From Paraburkholderia unamae (GTDB lineage Bacteria; Pseudomonadota; Gammaproteobacteria; Burkholderiales; Burkholderiaceae), in NCBI RefSeq assembly GCF_003268775.1, contig NZ_QLSU01000030.1, forward strand, positions 1-64,000: 64,000 nucleotides of DNA. Direction: 5' to 3'. Below, one piece after another: positions 8,134 to 17,049 of this stretch. Each line of letters opens with the position of its first letter. Position 1 is the stretch's first letter. The notes beneath the pieces are model-generated. The model saw only the letters and a program-made list of their open reading frames with translations. It ran no database searches and had not been told where the DNA came from. The translations under genes and the position numbers were made by a program.

Positions 8134-8520
8134 TCAGCCGCCGGGCGCGTCGTACTTGATATAGCGAAAGCGCGGGTCGTCGCGGGGCGTGCCTTCGAGC
8201 GGGCCGCCTTCCGCGCCCGGCTGCCACTGAATGAACGATTCGATTTTCGCGGCGAGCGCGAAGTCTTTATCGGTGATGCCCTTCGCGGAATGCGTCTTGA
8301 GCTTCACGATCACGAATGCATAGGAGACCGTGAGATCGGGGTGATGCCACGCCGCCTCGGCAAGGTGGCCCACGGCGTTCACCACCATCAGCGTGCCTTT
8401 CCAGCCTTCGGTGCGGTACTTGCGGCGCAGCCAGCCGTCCTCCAGATACCAGTGCTGCAAAGGGCCGGTGAGGCGTTGACGGACCTCGTCGTCGGTATAA
8501 ACCTGGGTTGCGTTTGCCAT
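8134..8520 (-). CDS. Pterin-4a-carbinolamine dehydratase-like protein
   Basis: 128 residues. The W.. ..L.R.Y.T.GW region, the histidine motif AEAAWHHPDLTVSYAFVIVKLKTH and the C-terminal LAAKIESFIQW are typical of the PCD/DCoH family. Classical members dehydrate 4a-hydroxytetrahydropterin. Homologues are recurrent in H4MPT clusters of methylotrophs, where a role in H4MPT synthesis or recycling is suggested. The ATG at 8520 was preferred over a long upstream frame of low-complexity Arg/Ala. It is the first gene of the minus-strand C1 module, so its promoter should lie in the 514-bp divergent gap with xoxF. Confidence 0.88.
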   Translation of the reverse strand: MANATQVYTDDEVRQRLTGPLQHWYLEDGWLRRKYRTEGWKGTLMVVNAVGHLAEAAWHHPDLTVSYAFVIVKLKTHSAKGITDKDFALAAKIESFIQWQPGAEGGPLEGTPRDDPRFRYIKYDAPGG

Positions 8521-9034
8521 GAGCGTTGCTCCGCGCGGGTTGCAGGGACGTCGGCGATGCTGCGCTGCCGAAGAGGCATCGCCAGGTGAGTTGCCGATTT
8601 GATTTGCAATTGGCGAGCCAGCAGCCGGTGCGCCGGCAACGAAGCGCGGTGCCCGTGGTCGCCGTCGTGCCTCGCGGCGGGCACGTTTCGTTCCGGCCGG
8701 TGACACAGTATGTCCCACCCCGCGGCGCGACGGTTCACACGTGTGACACCGGCGAGCGCACGCCCGCGCGCCGCCCGGCCCATGCGAGGGCGGCGCGGCT
8801 CGCGCGCACACCCGCGCCGCCATTGGCCATGCATGACGAATTCACGACAAACACGCGCGGCCCGGCCATTCCGGCATGAAACCTGCATTGGGCACCGTGC
8901 GCCGAATAAAGCCCGACAACAACGATCGGGAACGTGCGCGGGTTCGTTACCCTGCATTCGATGAGGCGCGCTCGATGCGACGAGGTAGCGTGGGTCATTT
9001 GTGAGTTGCACTGCAAGACCATTCTGGAGGAGAC
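8521..9034. other. Divergent regulatory gap between the H4MPT module and xoxF
   Basis: 514 bp without a convincing gene. It must hold the promoters of both C1 gene blocks. A short inverted repeat CCCGA-N9-TCGGG is at 8912-8930. An AGGAG ribosome site (about 9026-9030) precedes the xoxF ATG. No clear -35/-10 pair could be assigned, and no riboswitch was recognised. Confidence 0.5.
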
Positions 9035-10852
9035 ATGAACTTACGCACCGCGGTTCTTGGGCTCGCGATCCTCGCGTCGGCAGCCCTGAGCGCTATCGTT
9101 GCACAAGCCGATCCCCAGCTTGACGGAGCCATGAAAAATCCGTCCAACTGGGCGTCGCAAGCGGGCGACTACGCGAATCACCGCTATAGTCCGCTCAAGC
9201 AGATCAACGAAAACAATGTCGGCAAACTACAGGTGGCATGGACCATGTCGACCGGCGTGCTGCGAGGCCACGAAGGCTCGCCGCTCGTGATCGGCGACAC
9301 CATGTACATCCATTCGCCGTTTCCCAACAAGGTCATCGCCATCAACCTGAAGGACCAGACCTTCCTCTGGCAGTACCAGCCGAAGCAGGACGACGCCGTG
9401 GTCTCCGTGATGTGCTGCGACACGGTCAATCGCGGGCTCGCCTACGGCGACGGCAAGATCTTCCTGCAACAGGCCGACACCAAGCTCGTCGCGCTCAACG
9501 CGAAAACCGGCGACGTGGTGTGGACCGCGCAGAATGGCGATCCGAAAGCGGGTGAAACCAACACCAACGCGCCGCACGTCTTCGGCGACAAGGTGCTCAC
9601 CGGCATCTCGGGCGGCGAGTTCGGCGTGCGCGGGCGTCTCATCGCCTACGACATCAAGACCGGCAAACCCGCGTGGACGGCCTATAGCACCGGGCCCGAC
9701 AAGGACATGCTGATGGACCCCGACAAGACGATGACCTACGCCGACGGCAAGATGGTGCCCGTGGGCGCGAATTCGTCGCTGAACTCGTGGAAGGGGGACC
9801 AGTGGAAGCTGGGCGGCGGCACCACGTGGGGCTGGTATGCGTGGGACCCGAAGCTGAACCTTGTCTACTACGGCACGGGCAATCCGGGCACGTGGAACCC
9901 CACGCAGCGGCCGGGCGACAACAAGTGGTCGCTCTCGATCTTCGCGCGCGATCTCAACACCGGCGAGGCGAAGTGGGTCTACCAGATGACGCCGCATGAC
10001 GAATGGGACTACGACGGCGTGAACGAAATGATCCTCACGGATCTGTCGATCGACGGCAAGAACGTGCCCGCCATCGTTCACTTCGACCGCAACGGTTTCG
10101 GCTACACGCTCAACCGCGCGACCGGGCAACTGCTGGTGGCGCAGAAGTTCGATCCGGCGGTGAACTGGGCCGACCGCATCGACATGCACAGCGGCAAGCC
10201 GATTCGCAACGCGGCGTATTCGACCCAGGCCGCGGGCGCGGACCACAACGTGAAGGGCATCTGCCCGGCGGCGCTCGGCTCGAAGGACCAGCAACCGGCC
10301 GCGTACGATCCGAAGTCGCATCTCTTCCTCGTGCCGACCAATCACGTTTGCATGGACTACGAACCATTCGATGTCGACTATGTGTCGGGCCAGCCGTACG
10401 TGGGCGCGACGCTCTCGATGTACCCGGGTCCGAACGACAACAACTCGATGGGTAACTTCATCGCCTGGGACGCTTCGAAGGGCAAGATCGTCTGGTCCAA
10501 GCCGGAACGCTTCTCGGTGTGGTCGGGTGCGCTGGCCACGGCGGGCGGCATCGCGTTCTACGGCACGCTCGAAGGCTACATCAAGGCGGTTCGCATCAGC
10601 GACGGCAAGGAACTGTGGCGCTTCAAGACCCCCTCGGGGATTATCGGCAACGTGTTCACCTACGAGTATCAGGGCAAGCAGTTCATCGGCGTCTACTCGG
10701 GCATTGGCGGCTGGGCCGGCATCGGCATGGCGGCCGGGCTCCAGAAGTCGACCGAAGGCCTGGGCGCGGTGGGCGGGTATCGCGAGCTCGCGAAGTACAC
10801 GGCGCTCGGCGGCACGCTCTTTGTCTTCGCCATTCCCGACAGCCACAGCTAA
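9035..10852 (+). CDS. xoxF: Lanthanide-dependent methanol dehydrogenase, XoxF type
   Basis: 605 residues with a signal peptide cleaved at about AQA/D (residues 25-26). It is a PQQ-binding eight-bladed propeller that oxidises methanol (and possibly formaldehyde) in the periplasm and passes electrons to XoxG. Vicinal cysteines C127-C128 match the PQQ-contacting disulfide ring. Likely metal ligands are E195, N283 and D325. D327, two residues after the catalytic Asp in HDEWDYDGVNE, is the extra acidic residue that marks lanthanide enzymes; calcium MxaF has Ala there. It is the first gene of the xoxFGJ operon, with a strong AGGAG ribosome site. Confidence 0.97.
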   Translation: MNLRTAVLGLAILASAALSAIVAQADPQLDGAMKNPSNWASQAGDYANHRYSPLKQINENNVGKLQVAWTMSTGVLRGHEGSPLVIGDTMYIHSPFPNKVIAINLKDQTFLWQYQPKQDDAVVSVMCCDTVNRGLAYGDGKIFLQQADTKLVALNAKTGDVVWTAQNGDPKAGETNTNAPHVFGDKVLTGISGGEFGVRGRLIAYDIKTGKPAWTAYSTGPDKDMLMDPDKTMTYADGKMVPVGANSSLNSWKGDQWKLGGGTTWGWYAWDPKLNLVYYGTGNPGTWNPTQRPGDNKWSLSIFARDLNTGEAKWVYQMTPHDEWDYDGVNEMILTDLSIDGKNVPAIVHFDRNGFGYTLNRATGQLLVAQKFDPAVNWADRIDMHSGKPIRNAAYSTQAAGADHNVKGICPAALGSKDQQPAAYDPKSHLFLVPTNHVCMDYEPFDVDYVSGQPYVGATLSMYPGPNDNNSMGNFIAWDASKGKIVWSKPERFSVWSGALATAGGIAFYGTLEGYIKAVRISDGKELWRFKTPSGIIGNVFTYEYQGKQFIGVYSGIGGWAGIGMAAGLQKSTEGLGAVGGYRELAKYTALGGTLFVFAIPDSHS

Positions 10853-11034
10853 GCGGCTGGGTCGGACCGAAGCGCGCGGGCCTCTCGCCGCCAGTCGCAT
10901 GACGGCGGGCGGCCGCGCCTTCCCCTGGACGCCTTGTTCATGCGCCGTCCAGCTTGTGCACACTGCGCCGTTTCAGGCATGAAGCCGATGCAACGCATCG
11001 CGGCGCAGCCTTATTTTCAGGGAGACATCTGCAA

Positions 11035-11454
11035 ATGAAATGCCCATCCATCCTGTTGCGTGCGGCGCTGCCCGTGGCTTTTCTCGTGCTGCCCGTCGCG
11101 TACGCCCAGACCAATCCCGCGATCGCCCAGGTGGCGTACAAGGTGGTCGACGGCACCAAGGTCGACGGCAATACGTTCCTGGGCTGGAAGACCTGGCGCG
11201 CGCTCGACTGCGAACGCTGCCACGGCGCGCAGCAACAGGGGCTGGTGGGTCCGTCGCTCGTCGATGCGTTCAAGACGCTCGACAAGACCGAATTTCACCG
11301 CACCGTGTTCGGCGGCCGCGTGGCCAAGGGTATGCCCGACTTCAGTTCGAGCCAGATGATGCAGAAGAATTGGGAAAATCTGTATGCCTATCTAAAGGGG
11401 CGCTCGGACGGCCAGATCAAGCCGGGCGACCTGCAATCGATGGATCCGAAATAA
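11035..11454 (+). CDS. xoxG: Cytochrome c electron acceptor of XoxF
   Basis: 139 residues with a signal peptide (cleavage near YAQ, residues 23-25). There is one covalent heme site C59-E-R-C62-H63 and a later GMPDF segment (Met100) that could give the sixth ligand. A short single-heme periplasmic cytochrome directly after xoxF is the expected electron acceptor of the dehydrogenase. The ATG at 11035 is preceded by AGGGAGA. The gap to xoxF is 182 bp, so its own promoter cannot be excluded. Confidence 0.9.
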   Translation: MKCPSILLRAALPVAFLVLPVAYAQTNPAIAQVAYKVVDGTKVDGNTFLGWKTWRALDCERCHGAQQQGLVGPSLVDAFKTLDKTEFHRTVFGGRVAKGMPDFSSSQMMQKNWENLYAYLKGRSDGQIKPGDLQSMDPK

Positions 11455-11483
11455 GTCCGCGGGCCGACCTGAGGAGGTGATCG

Positions 11484-12398
11484 ATGCGTCATGGCAACCG
11501 AATGCACGTGTATGGCGCGCTCGTAGCCGCCGCACTGGGATACGCGGCACTCTCCTTTAGCGCGGTGCGCGCCCAGGGCGAGGCCGCGCTGCCCAACAAC
11601 GACGGCGCCGACGGCGTGCTGCGGGTGTGCGCGGACCCGAACAACATGCCGCTGTCCAACAGCAAGGGCGAGGGCTACGAGAACCGCATCGCGAGCCAGA
11701 TGGCGAGCGATTTCGGCTACAAGCTCGAATACACGTATTTTCCGCAGCGCATGGGGTTCGTGCGCCACACGCTGCGCGAAAAGGAGCCCGACTCCGATCG
11801 CTACAAGTGCGATCTGGTGATCGGCGTGCCCAAGGGCTATGACATGACGTCGACCACGCAGCCTTATCTGCGCTCGACCTATGCGATGGTATTCACGAAG
11901 CGGCCCGAGCTCGCCGGCATCAACACACCCGACGACCTGCTCAAGCTGCCGCCCGACCAGCTTCACAAGCTGCGCTTTGGCATCTTCTCGCAAACGCCCG
12001 CCGTCGACTGGCTGCTCAGCCACGGCCTGATCGACCAGGCCGTGTCGTACCGCGTGCAAAGCGGCGATCCGCAGGAGTATCCCGGCCAGATGATCGAAAA
12101 GGATTTGCAGGCGGGCAATGTCGACGTCGTGTTTCTCTGGGGGCCGATTGCGGGCTACTTCGCGAGCCGCTCGGGCGACACGGTGAAGCTCGTGCCGTTC
12201 CCGAGCACGCCGGGCATTCGCTTCGACTACACGATCTCGATGGGCGTGCGCTACGGCGAGAAAGCGTGGAAGGACAAGATCGATCAATGGATCGGCGCGA
12301 ACCACGACAAGATCGACAGCATCCTCACGAGCTACCAGGTGCCGCTGCTCAAGCCCATTGACGCACCGGCCGCGAAGCCCGCGGACGCGGCTCAATGA
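11484..12398 (+). CDS. xoxJ: XoxJ periplasmic solute-binding-like protein
   Basis: 304 residues with a signal peptide (to about residue 30). The fold is that of periplasmic binding protein family 3: LRVCADPNNMPLSNSKGEGYENRIA, then the PQRMGFVRHTLR and CDLVIGVPKGYDMTSTTQPYLRSTYAMV blocks characteristic of MxaJ/XoxJ. It is thought to assist activation or PQQ/metal loading of XoxF by direct interaction. The start follows a GAGGAGG ribosome site. Its stop overlaps the next ATG by four bases. Confidence 0.92.
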   Translation: MRHGNRMHVYGALVAAALGYAALSFSAVRAQGEAALPNNDGADGVLRVCADPNNMPLSNSKGEGYENRIASQMASDFGYKLEYTYFPQRMGFVRHTLREKEPDSDRYKCDLVIGVPKGYDMTSTTQPYLRSTYAMVFTKRPELAGINTPDDLLKLPPDQLHKLRFGIFSQTPAVDWLLSHGLIDQAVSYRVQSGDPQEYPGQMIEKDLQAGNVDVVFLWGPIAGYFASRSGDTVKLVPFPSTPGIRFDYTISMGVRYGEKAWKDKIDQWIGANHDKIDSILTSYQVPLLKPIDAPAAKPADAAQ

Positions 12399-13186
12399 GG
12401 CGCGGTTCCGGTGTTCAGGCCATGCGGGCGCCGCGCGCATGGCGGCGGGCGCTCGCCGTGTGCCTCGCGTGCTGCGCGTGCCTGCTGCAAAGCCCGGCGC
12501 GCGCCACGGGCAACGACGAGATTTCGCCCGCCGAGCGGCTCATCTTCATGACGGATCATCTGCACGACGTGGCGCAGCAAAGCGAACTCGACTACGCGCT
12601 GCTCAGTTCTCAATCGGGTTCTCAAGCGGGTTCGCAAGCTCCCGAACAGGGCGCCGACACCGTGCGCGTGCTCGTGTCGAGCCCCGGCAACGCCAAGGGC
12701 GACGCGCAGGTGTCCGACCACAGCGGGGCCGTGCCCTTGCCGAACGCGGGCCTGGCGTGCAATCCCGTCATCATCTATTTTCTCGAACGCGACATTGCGG
12801 ACATGGAGCGCGCGACCGGCGGCAAGCGCCGGTACTTCCAGCAGCGCGTGCGTCTCGCGCTCGCCGCCAACCCGAAGATCGAGACGGTCACGAGCCAGAT
12901 CAACGGCAAGGCCGTCAAGGCCCAGCAGATCGTGATCCAGCCATACAAGAACGACCCCAACGCGGAGCGCTTCGCGCAGTACACGGGCAAGCGCTACACG
13001 TTCCTGATCGCCGACAGCGTGCCGGGTCAGGTCGCGCTGATCCGCACCGACGTGCCCGGTGCGAACGACGACTTCGCGCATCCGTTGCAAACGCAAACCC
13101 TGCGCTTCGACACTGTCGTGCGCAAGCTGCCGACGCCGCAAAACGGTCCCGCGAAGTCGCCGAACGCGCCGCGCGCGAATCGTTGA
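12395..13186 (+). CDS. Unknown secreted protein of the xox operon
   Basis: 263 residues, translationally coupled to xoxJ (ATGA overlap). The N-terminus has Arg-rich residues then a Cys/Ala/Leu hydrophobic stretch (about 20-36), a signal peptide or lipoprotein-like leader. A Ser-Gln-Ala/Ser-Gly repeat lies near residues 72-83. A mid-region has LPNAGLACNPVIIYFLERDIADMERATGGKRRYFQ, and a basic, Pro-rich tail ends the protein. No family was recognised. Position alone suggests a periplasmic accessory to XoxF activity or electron transfer. Confidence 0.75.
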   Translation: MRRGSGVQAMRAPRAWRRALAVCLACCACLLQSPARATGNDEISPAERLIFMTDHLHDVAQQSELDYALLSSQSGSQAGSQAPEQGADTVRVLVSSPGNAKGDAQVSDHSGAVPLPNAGLACNPVIIYFLERDIADMERATGGKRRYFQQRVRLALAANPKIETVTSQINGKAVKAQQIVIQPYKNDPNAERFAQYTGKRYTFLIADSVPGQVALIRTDVPGANDDFAHPLQTQTLRFDTVVRKLPTPQNGPAKSPNAPRANR

Positions 13187-13201
13187 ACGGGTGGGCCAGC
13201 C

Positions 13202-14164
13202 GTGAATTTTGTCCGCTCGCTGACCTTGCGCCAATTGCAGATCTTCGTCGTCGCGAGCCGCTATACGAGCTTCGCGCGCGCGGCGGAGGAACTGCATCTG
13301 ACCCAGCCCGCCGTGTCGATGCAGATACACCAGCTCGAAGAGGCGGTCGGCCTGCAACTCTTCGAGCGCATCGGGCGCAAGCTCTCGCTGACCGAGGCCG
13401 GCGAAAAGCTCACGCACCACGCGAGCCGCATTCTTGGCGAGATCAAGGATGCCGAAGATGCGATGACGTCGCTCACGCAGGCCGACAGCGGCTCGATTTC
13501 GGTGGGGATCGTGAGTTCCGCCACGTATTTCGCGCCCAAGCTGCTGGCGATGTATTCGCATCTGTACCCGAAGGTGGACGTGCATCTGTCCGTGGGCAAT
13601 CGCGATGCGCTGCTGCGCCTGTTGCAGGACAACGCGATCGACCTCGCCATCATGGGCCGCCCGCCGCCGGAAATGAGCACCACGAGCGAGGCGCTCGCGT
13701 GGCACCCGCAAGTGCTGATCGCCCCGCTTGACCATCCGCTGTACGGGGCGAGCGGCTTCGATCTACAGGAATTGCGCGGCGACACCTTCTTGCTGCGCGA
13801 GCCGGGTTCGGGCACGCGCATGGCCGCCGAGGAAATGTTCAGACAGCATCTTTTCACGCCCGCGAAGGTCGTGACGTTCGGCAGCAACGAAACGATCAAG
13901 CAGGCGGTCATGGCGGGCATGGGCGTGAGCCTGATTTCGCTGCACACGCTGTTGCTGGAGTTGCGCACGCAAGAGATCGCGCTCCTCAAGGTGAACGGCA
14001 CGCCGATCGAGCGCACCTGGCAGATCGTGCATCTCGGGGCCAAGCAGCTTTCGCCCACTTGCCGCGTGTTCCGGCAGTATCTGCTCGAACACACCGCCGC
14101 GTTTCTGGAGAGCGAATATGCGGTGTTCGTGCCGTCGCCCGCGAAGTCGCAGGTGTGGGCCTGA
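13202..14164 (+). CDS. LysR-family transcriptional regulator (CbbR-like), xox operon
   Basis: 320 residues. The N-terminal winged HTH covers about residues 8-67 (LTLRQLQIFVVASRYTSFARAAEELHLTQPAVSMQIHQLE), followed by a LysR substrate-binding domain. The GTG start at 13202 is 15 bp after the preceding stop and no better ATG exists. The gene sits inside the plus-strand run between xoxFGJ and mxaR, so it is probably co-transcribed and may control methanol oxidation genes. The inducer is unknown; a role in sensing lanthanide or C1 metabolites is only inference. Confidence 0.88.
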   Translation: MNFVRSLTLRQLQIFVVASRYTSFARAAEELHLTQPAVSMQIHQLEEAVGLQLFERIGRKLSLTEAGEKLTHHASRILGEIKDAEDAMTSLTQADSGSISVGIVSSATYFAPKLLAMYSHLYPKVDVHLSVGNRDALLRLLQDNAIDLAIMGRPPPEMSTTSEALAWHPQVLIAPLDHPLYGASGFDLQELRGDTFLLREPGSGTRMAAEEMFRQHLFTPAKVVTFGSNETIKQAVMAGMGVSLISLHTLLLELRTQEIALLKVNGTPIERTWQIVHLGAKQLSPTCRVFRQYLLEHTAAFLESEYAVFVPSPAKSQVWA

Positions 14165-14206
14165 GCCATGCCGTTGCCTGCTGCCGGGATAGGAGAGAGG
14201 GTATCG

Positions 14207-15226
14207 ATGGATTCCAGCGAGCCGCTTCAGGACTGGCGCCTGCGTGCCTTGCAGATCGAGGAGGAAGTCGCGAGCGTCGTGATCGGTCAGGCGCAGGTCA
14301 TTCGCCTCATCACGGTGGCGCTGTTCGCGCGCGGCCACGTGCTGCTCGAAGGCGGCGTGGGCGTCGGCAAGACGACCGTGCTGCGTGCGTTCGCGCGCGT
14401 GGTGGGCGGCGCGTTCGAGCGCGTGGAAGGCACGATCGACATGATGCCGGGCGACCTCGTCTATCACACCTATGTCGACGCCGAAGGCAAGCCGCGTATC
14501 GACCCCGGCCCGCTGCTGCGCCACGGTGAGCGTCTCACCACGTTCTTCTTCAACGAAATCAATCGCGCGCGCCCGCAGGTGCAGTCGCTGCTGCTGCGGG
14601 CGATGGCCGAGCGTTCGGTCTGGGCCTTCGACCGCGAACATCACTTTCCGCACATGACGGTGTTCGCCGATCGCAACAAGGTCGAACAGGAAGAGACGTT
14701 CGAACTGGCATCGGCGGCGCGCGACCGCTTTCTGTTCGAATTGAGCATGCCCACGCCGGACGACGCCAAGGTGAGGCGCGCGCTGATTTTCGACGCCGCG
14801 TACCACGACGTCGACACGCTGCTCGCGAGGCTCTCGCCCGCCGTCGTGCCGTGGGAGCAGTTGAATCACATCGGCGCGATCATTCAGCAGAGCGTGCAGT
14901 CGAGCCCGACCATCGAGCGCTATGTGCTGGACATCTGGCGCGCAACGGAAACGCCGCAGCACTTCGGCATCGCGCTCGAAGGCGTGGAAATGGAGCGGCT
15001 CGTGCTCGCGGGCGCGAGCCCGCGCGGCATGAGCGCGCTGTTGCGCGCGGCACGCGTGGTGGCGTGGCTCGACGGCCGCTCGCACCTCGTGCCCGAGGAC
15101 ATTCACGGCGTGCTGTTGCCCGCGCTCGGTCATCGCGTGTTCTTCACGCCGATCTACGAATTGCGCCGCCAGGAACTGGCCGAAGCGCTGATCGCGCAAA
15201 TCGTGAACCGGGTGGCCGTGCCCTGA
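14207..15226 (+). CDS. mxaR: MoxR-type AAA+ ATPase
   Basis: 339 residues. It belongs to the MoxR AAA+ family, whose members act with von Willebrand factor A (vWA) proteins as chaperones for complex maturation and metal insertion. Walker A is GGVGVGKTT (residues 49-57). At the Walker B site the usual Asp-Glu pair is Asn116-Glu117 (FFFNEINRA), an unusual change. Sensor and lid regions follow (ASPRGMSALLRAARVVAWLDG). The ATG at 14207 has AGGAGAGAGG eight bases before it, so it was preferred over an ATG at 14168. It heads the mxaRSACKL block. Confidence 0.92.
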   Translation: MDSSEPLQDWRLRALQIEEEVASVVIGQAQVIRLITVALFARGHVLLEGGVGVGKTTVLRAFARVVGGAFERVEGTIDMMPGDLVYHTYVDAEGKPRIDPGPLLRHGERLTTFFFNEINRARPQVQSLLLRAMAERSVWAFDREHHFPHMTVFADRNKVEQEETFELASAARDRFLFELSMPTPDDAKVRRALIFDAAYHDVDTLLARLSPAVVPWEQLNHIGAIIQQSVQSSPTIERYVLDIWRATETPQHFGIALEGVEMERLVLAGASPRGMSALLRAARVVAWLDGRSHLVPEDIHGVLLPALGHRVFFTPIYELRRQELAEALIAQIVNRVAVP

Positions 15227-15229
15227 GCC

Positions 15230-16111
15230 ATGAACGCGACGGCGCCATTTCACTATCGCTTTGCGTTGCGTGCCTCGGGGCATCGCCCCGGCTCGCATCC
15301 GGGAACGAGTGTGGGCGCGGGCGACACGTTCGCGCTGCATGGGCGCCTGTTTGATCACCCGGACCCGCGCCGGCTGGATTTGCGCGCGAGCGTGCGCGCG
15401 GCGCGCTCCGAATGGCTCGTGAGGCTGCACCTGCAACGCTCCGCCGTGCCGGTGCAGGCGCTGGTGGATGTCTCCGCGTCGATGCGCTTCGGCGCGCGCC
15501 GCACGAAATTGCAGGTGGCAGCCGACTTCGTGGAGGCGCTGGGGTACAGCGCGTTTCGGGCGGGCGATCCGTTAGGCATGCTTGCTTTCGATCACGACAA
15601 GCGCGACGACCTGTTCATGCCGGCGCGAACGGGGCGCGGCGTCGGCAACGTATATGCAACGATGTTGCGCGAGCACGCCGATACGGCGGATCTTGCCGGC
15701 GCGCCAGGCCACGGGGCGACGATCGCGGGGCTGCAACGCGTCGCGTCGAGACTGGCCGGGCGGCAGGCGCTCGTTTTTCTCGTCTCCGATTTCCACTGGC
15801 CGCTCTCCGGCATGGCGCTGGTGCTCGATCTGCTGGTCAATGCGTATGTGGTGCCCGTGGTGGTGTGGGACCGCGCCGAGATCACGCCGCCCGAAGCCGG
15901 GCGACTGCTGGCCGTGCGCGATGCGGAAGCGGCGCGGCACCGCACGCTGTGGCTGCGGCGCGGCGTGCGCGAGCGCTGGCTGGAAGCGGTCGCGCAACGG
16001 CGTACCGACCTCGCGCGGGCGTTCGCGCCGCGCGGCATCCGGCCGTTCTATCTGCACGACGAATTCGATCCGGAGGCGATGTCGCGCTACTTTCTGGAGG
16101 CGGCCGCATGA
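15230..16111 (+). CDS. mxaS: MxaS-like DUF58/vWA protein
   Basis: 293 residues, three bases after mxaR. A DUF58-type protein with a metal-site motif D80-V-S-A-S84 (LVDVSASMRFGARRTKLQVAADFVEALG), normally encoded next to MoxR ATPases. In MxaF-type systems MxaS belongs to the group needed to make active methanol dehydrogenase. No signal peptide or membrane segment is visible, so it should be cytoplasmic and a likely partner of the ATPase. Its stop overlaps mxaA. Confidence 0.88.
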   Translation: MNATAPFHYRFALRASGHRPGSHPGTSVGAGDTFALHGRLFDHPDPRRLDLRASVRAARSEWLVRLHLQRSAVPVQALVDVSASMRFGARRTKLQVAADFVEALGYSAFRAGDPLGMLAFDHDKRDDLFMPARTGRGVGNVYATMLREHADTADLAGAPGHGATIAGLQRVASRLAGRQALVFLVSDFHWPLSGMALVLDLLVNAYVVPVVVWDRAEITPPEAGRLLAVRDAEAARHRTLWLRRGVRERWLEAVAQRRTDLARAFAPRGIRPFYLHDEFDPEAMSRYFLEAAA

Positions 16112-17049
16112 GCGCGGGCGCTGCACGCGGCCTTCGCCTCGCGCTTGCGCTCGCGTTTGCCGCTGCGCAGGCGTTCGCCACGACTCCAGCGGATGCCGCC
16201 CCTTCGAACAGCGCGGCGCAAGCGACGGTGCAGGAGCCGCGCGCGTTCGGCTATCAGCTTGGCGACATCCTCACGCAGCGCATCCTGCTGCCGGACGGCG
16301 ATCGCGATGCGGTGGCGCCGCCCTCTATCGGCCGCGCCAGCGCCTGGCTCGATCGCAGGCGCGTTCGAATCGACAGTGACGCCGAAGGCCGCTCGTGGAT
16401 GGCGATCGAGTACCAGGTCGTCAACGTCGATCCGACGCTCACGCGCATCGCGTTGCCCGCGTTGACGCTGACATCGGCGTCCGGCGCGGCCATGCAGGTG
16501 CCCGAGTGGCCCGTGAGCGTGGGCCCGATGACGCCTGCCGATACTTTCGATGCCTTCAATACCGGCGACCTGCAAGCGATGCGGGCCGACCGCCTGGCGC
16601 CCGCCGTGCCTGTCGAGCCGTTGCGCCGCCGGGCGGGCGTCGCACTCGCGCTGCTGGGGCTCACGCTGCTGTCGTGGGCCGGGTGGTGGCGCTGGCGCAA
16701 CCGGCGCGAAGCCGCGAAGTTGCCGTTCGCACGCGCGTGGCGTCGTATCCGCAAGCTCGACGGCGCGAACGCCGACACGTCCGCCGATGCCTGGGTCCAC
16801 CTGCATCGCGCGCTCAACGAAACGGCTGGACGCGTTGTCCACGCGGGCTCGCTGCCCGGTCTGTTCGAGCGCGCGCCGTACCTGAAGCCGTTGCGCGCGC
16901 AACTTGAGCAGTTCTATGGCCGCTCGGCCGCGCGGTTTTTCACGCCCTCGCCTGTAGCGACGGCCGCACCCGCGCCGCTTGAGGGCGCCGCCGCGCTGCG
17001 CACGCTAAGCGAGGCGTTGTACCGCGCCGAGCGCCGTCAGCAGCGATGA
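16108..17049 (+). CDS. mxaA: MxaA-like membrane-anchored maturation protein
   Basis: 313 residues, ATGA overlap with mxaS. There is a signal peptide at about residues 1-30, a periplasmic part with LGDILTQRILLPDGDRD and SWMAIEYQVVNVDPTLTRIALP, one membrane helix (about residues 176-193, ALALLGLTLLSWAGWWRW) and a basic cytoplasmic C-terminal domain. In MxaF systems MxaA is required for insertion of the active-site metal. Here its client is presumably XoxF, since no mxaF is present. A longer overlapping frame begins upstream but reads through mxaS out of frame. Confidence 0.87.
   Translation: MSAGAARGLRLALALAFAAAQAFATTPADAAPSNSAAQATVQEPRAFGYQLGDILTQRILLPDGDRDAVAPPSIGRASAWLDRRRVRIDSDAEGRSWMAIEYQVVNVDPTLTRIALPALTLTSASGAAMQVPEWPVSVGPMTPADTFDAFNTGDLQAMRADRLAPAVPVEPLRRRAGVALALLGLTLLSWAGWWRWRNRREAAKLPFARAWRRIRKLDGANADTSADAWVHLHRALNETAGRVVHAGSLPGLFERAPYLKPLRAQLEQFYGRSAARFFTPSPVATAAPAPLEGAAALRTLSEALYRAERRQQR

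Noticed and set aside
7964..8227. N-terminal extension of the mptG frame
   Set aside because: It only reads through the 12-bp repeats and into the dehydratase gene; the family start is at 7963.
8912..8930. CCCGA/TCGGG inverted repeat upstream of xoxF as a defined operator
   Set aside because: Only five bases per arm in GC-rich DNA, so it could be chance; mentioned only as a detail of the gap.
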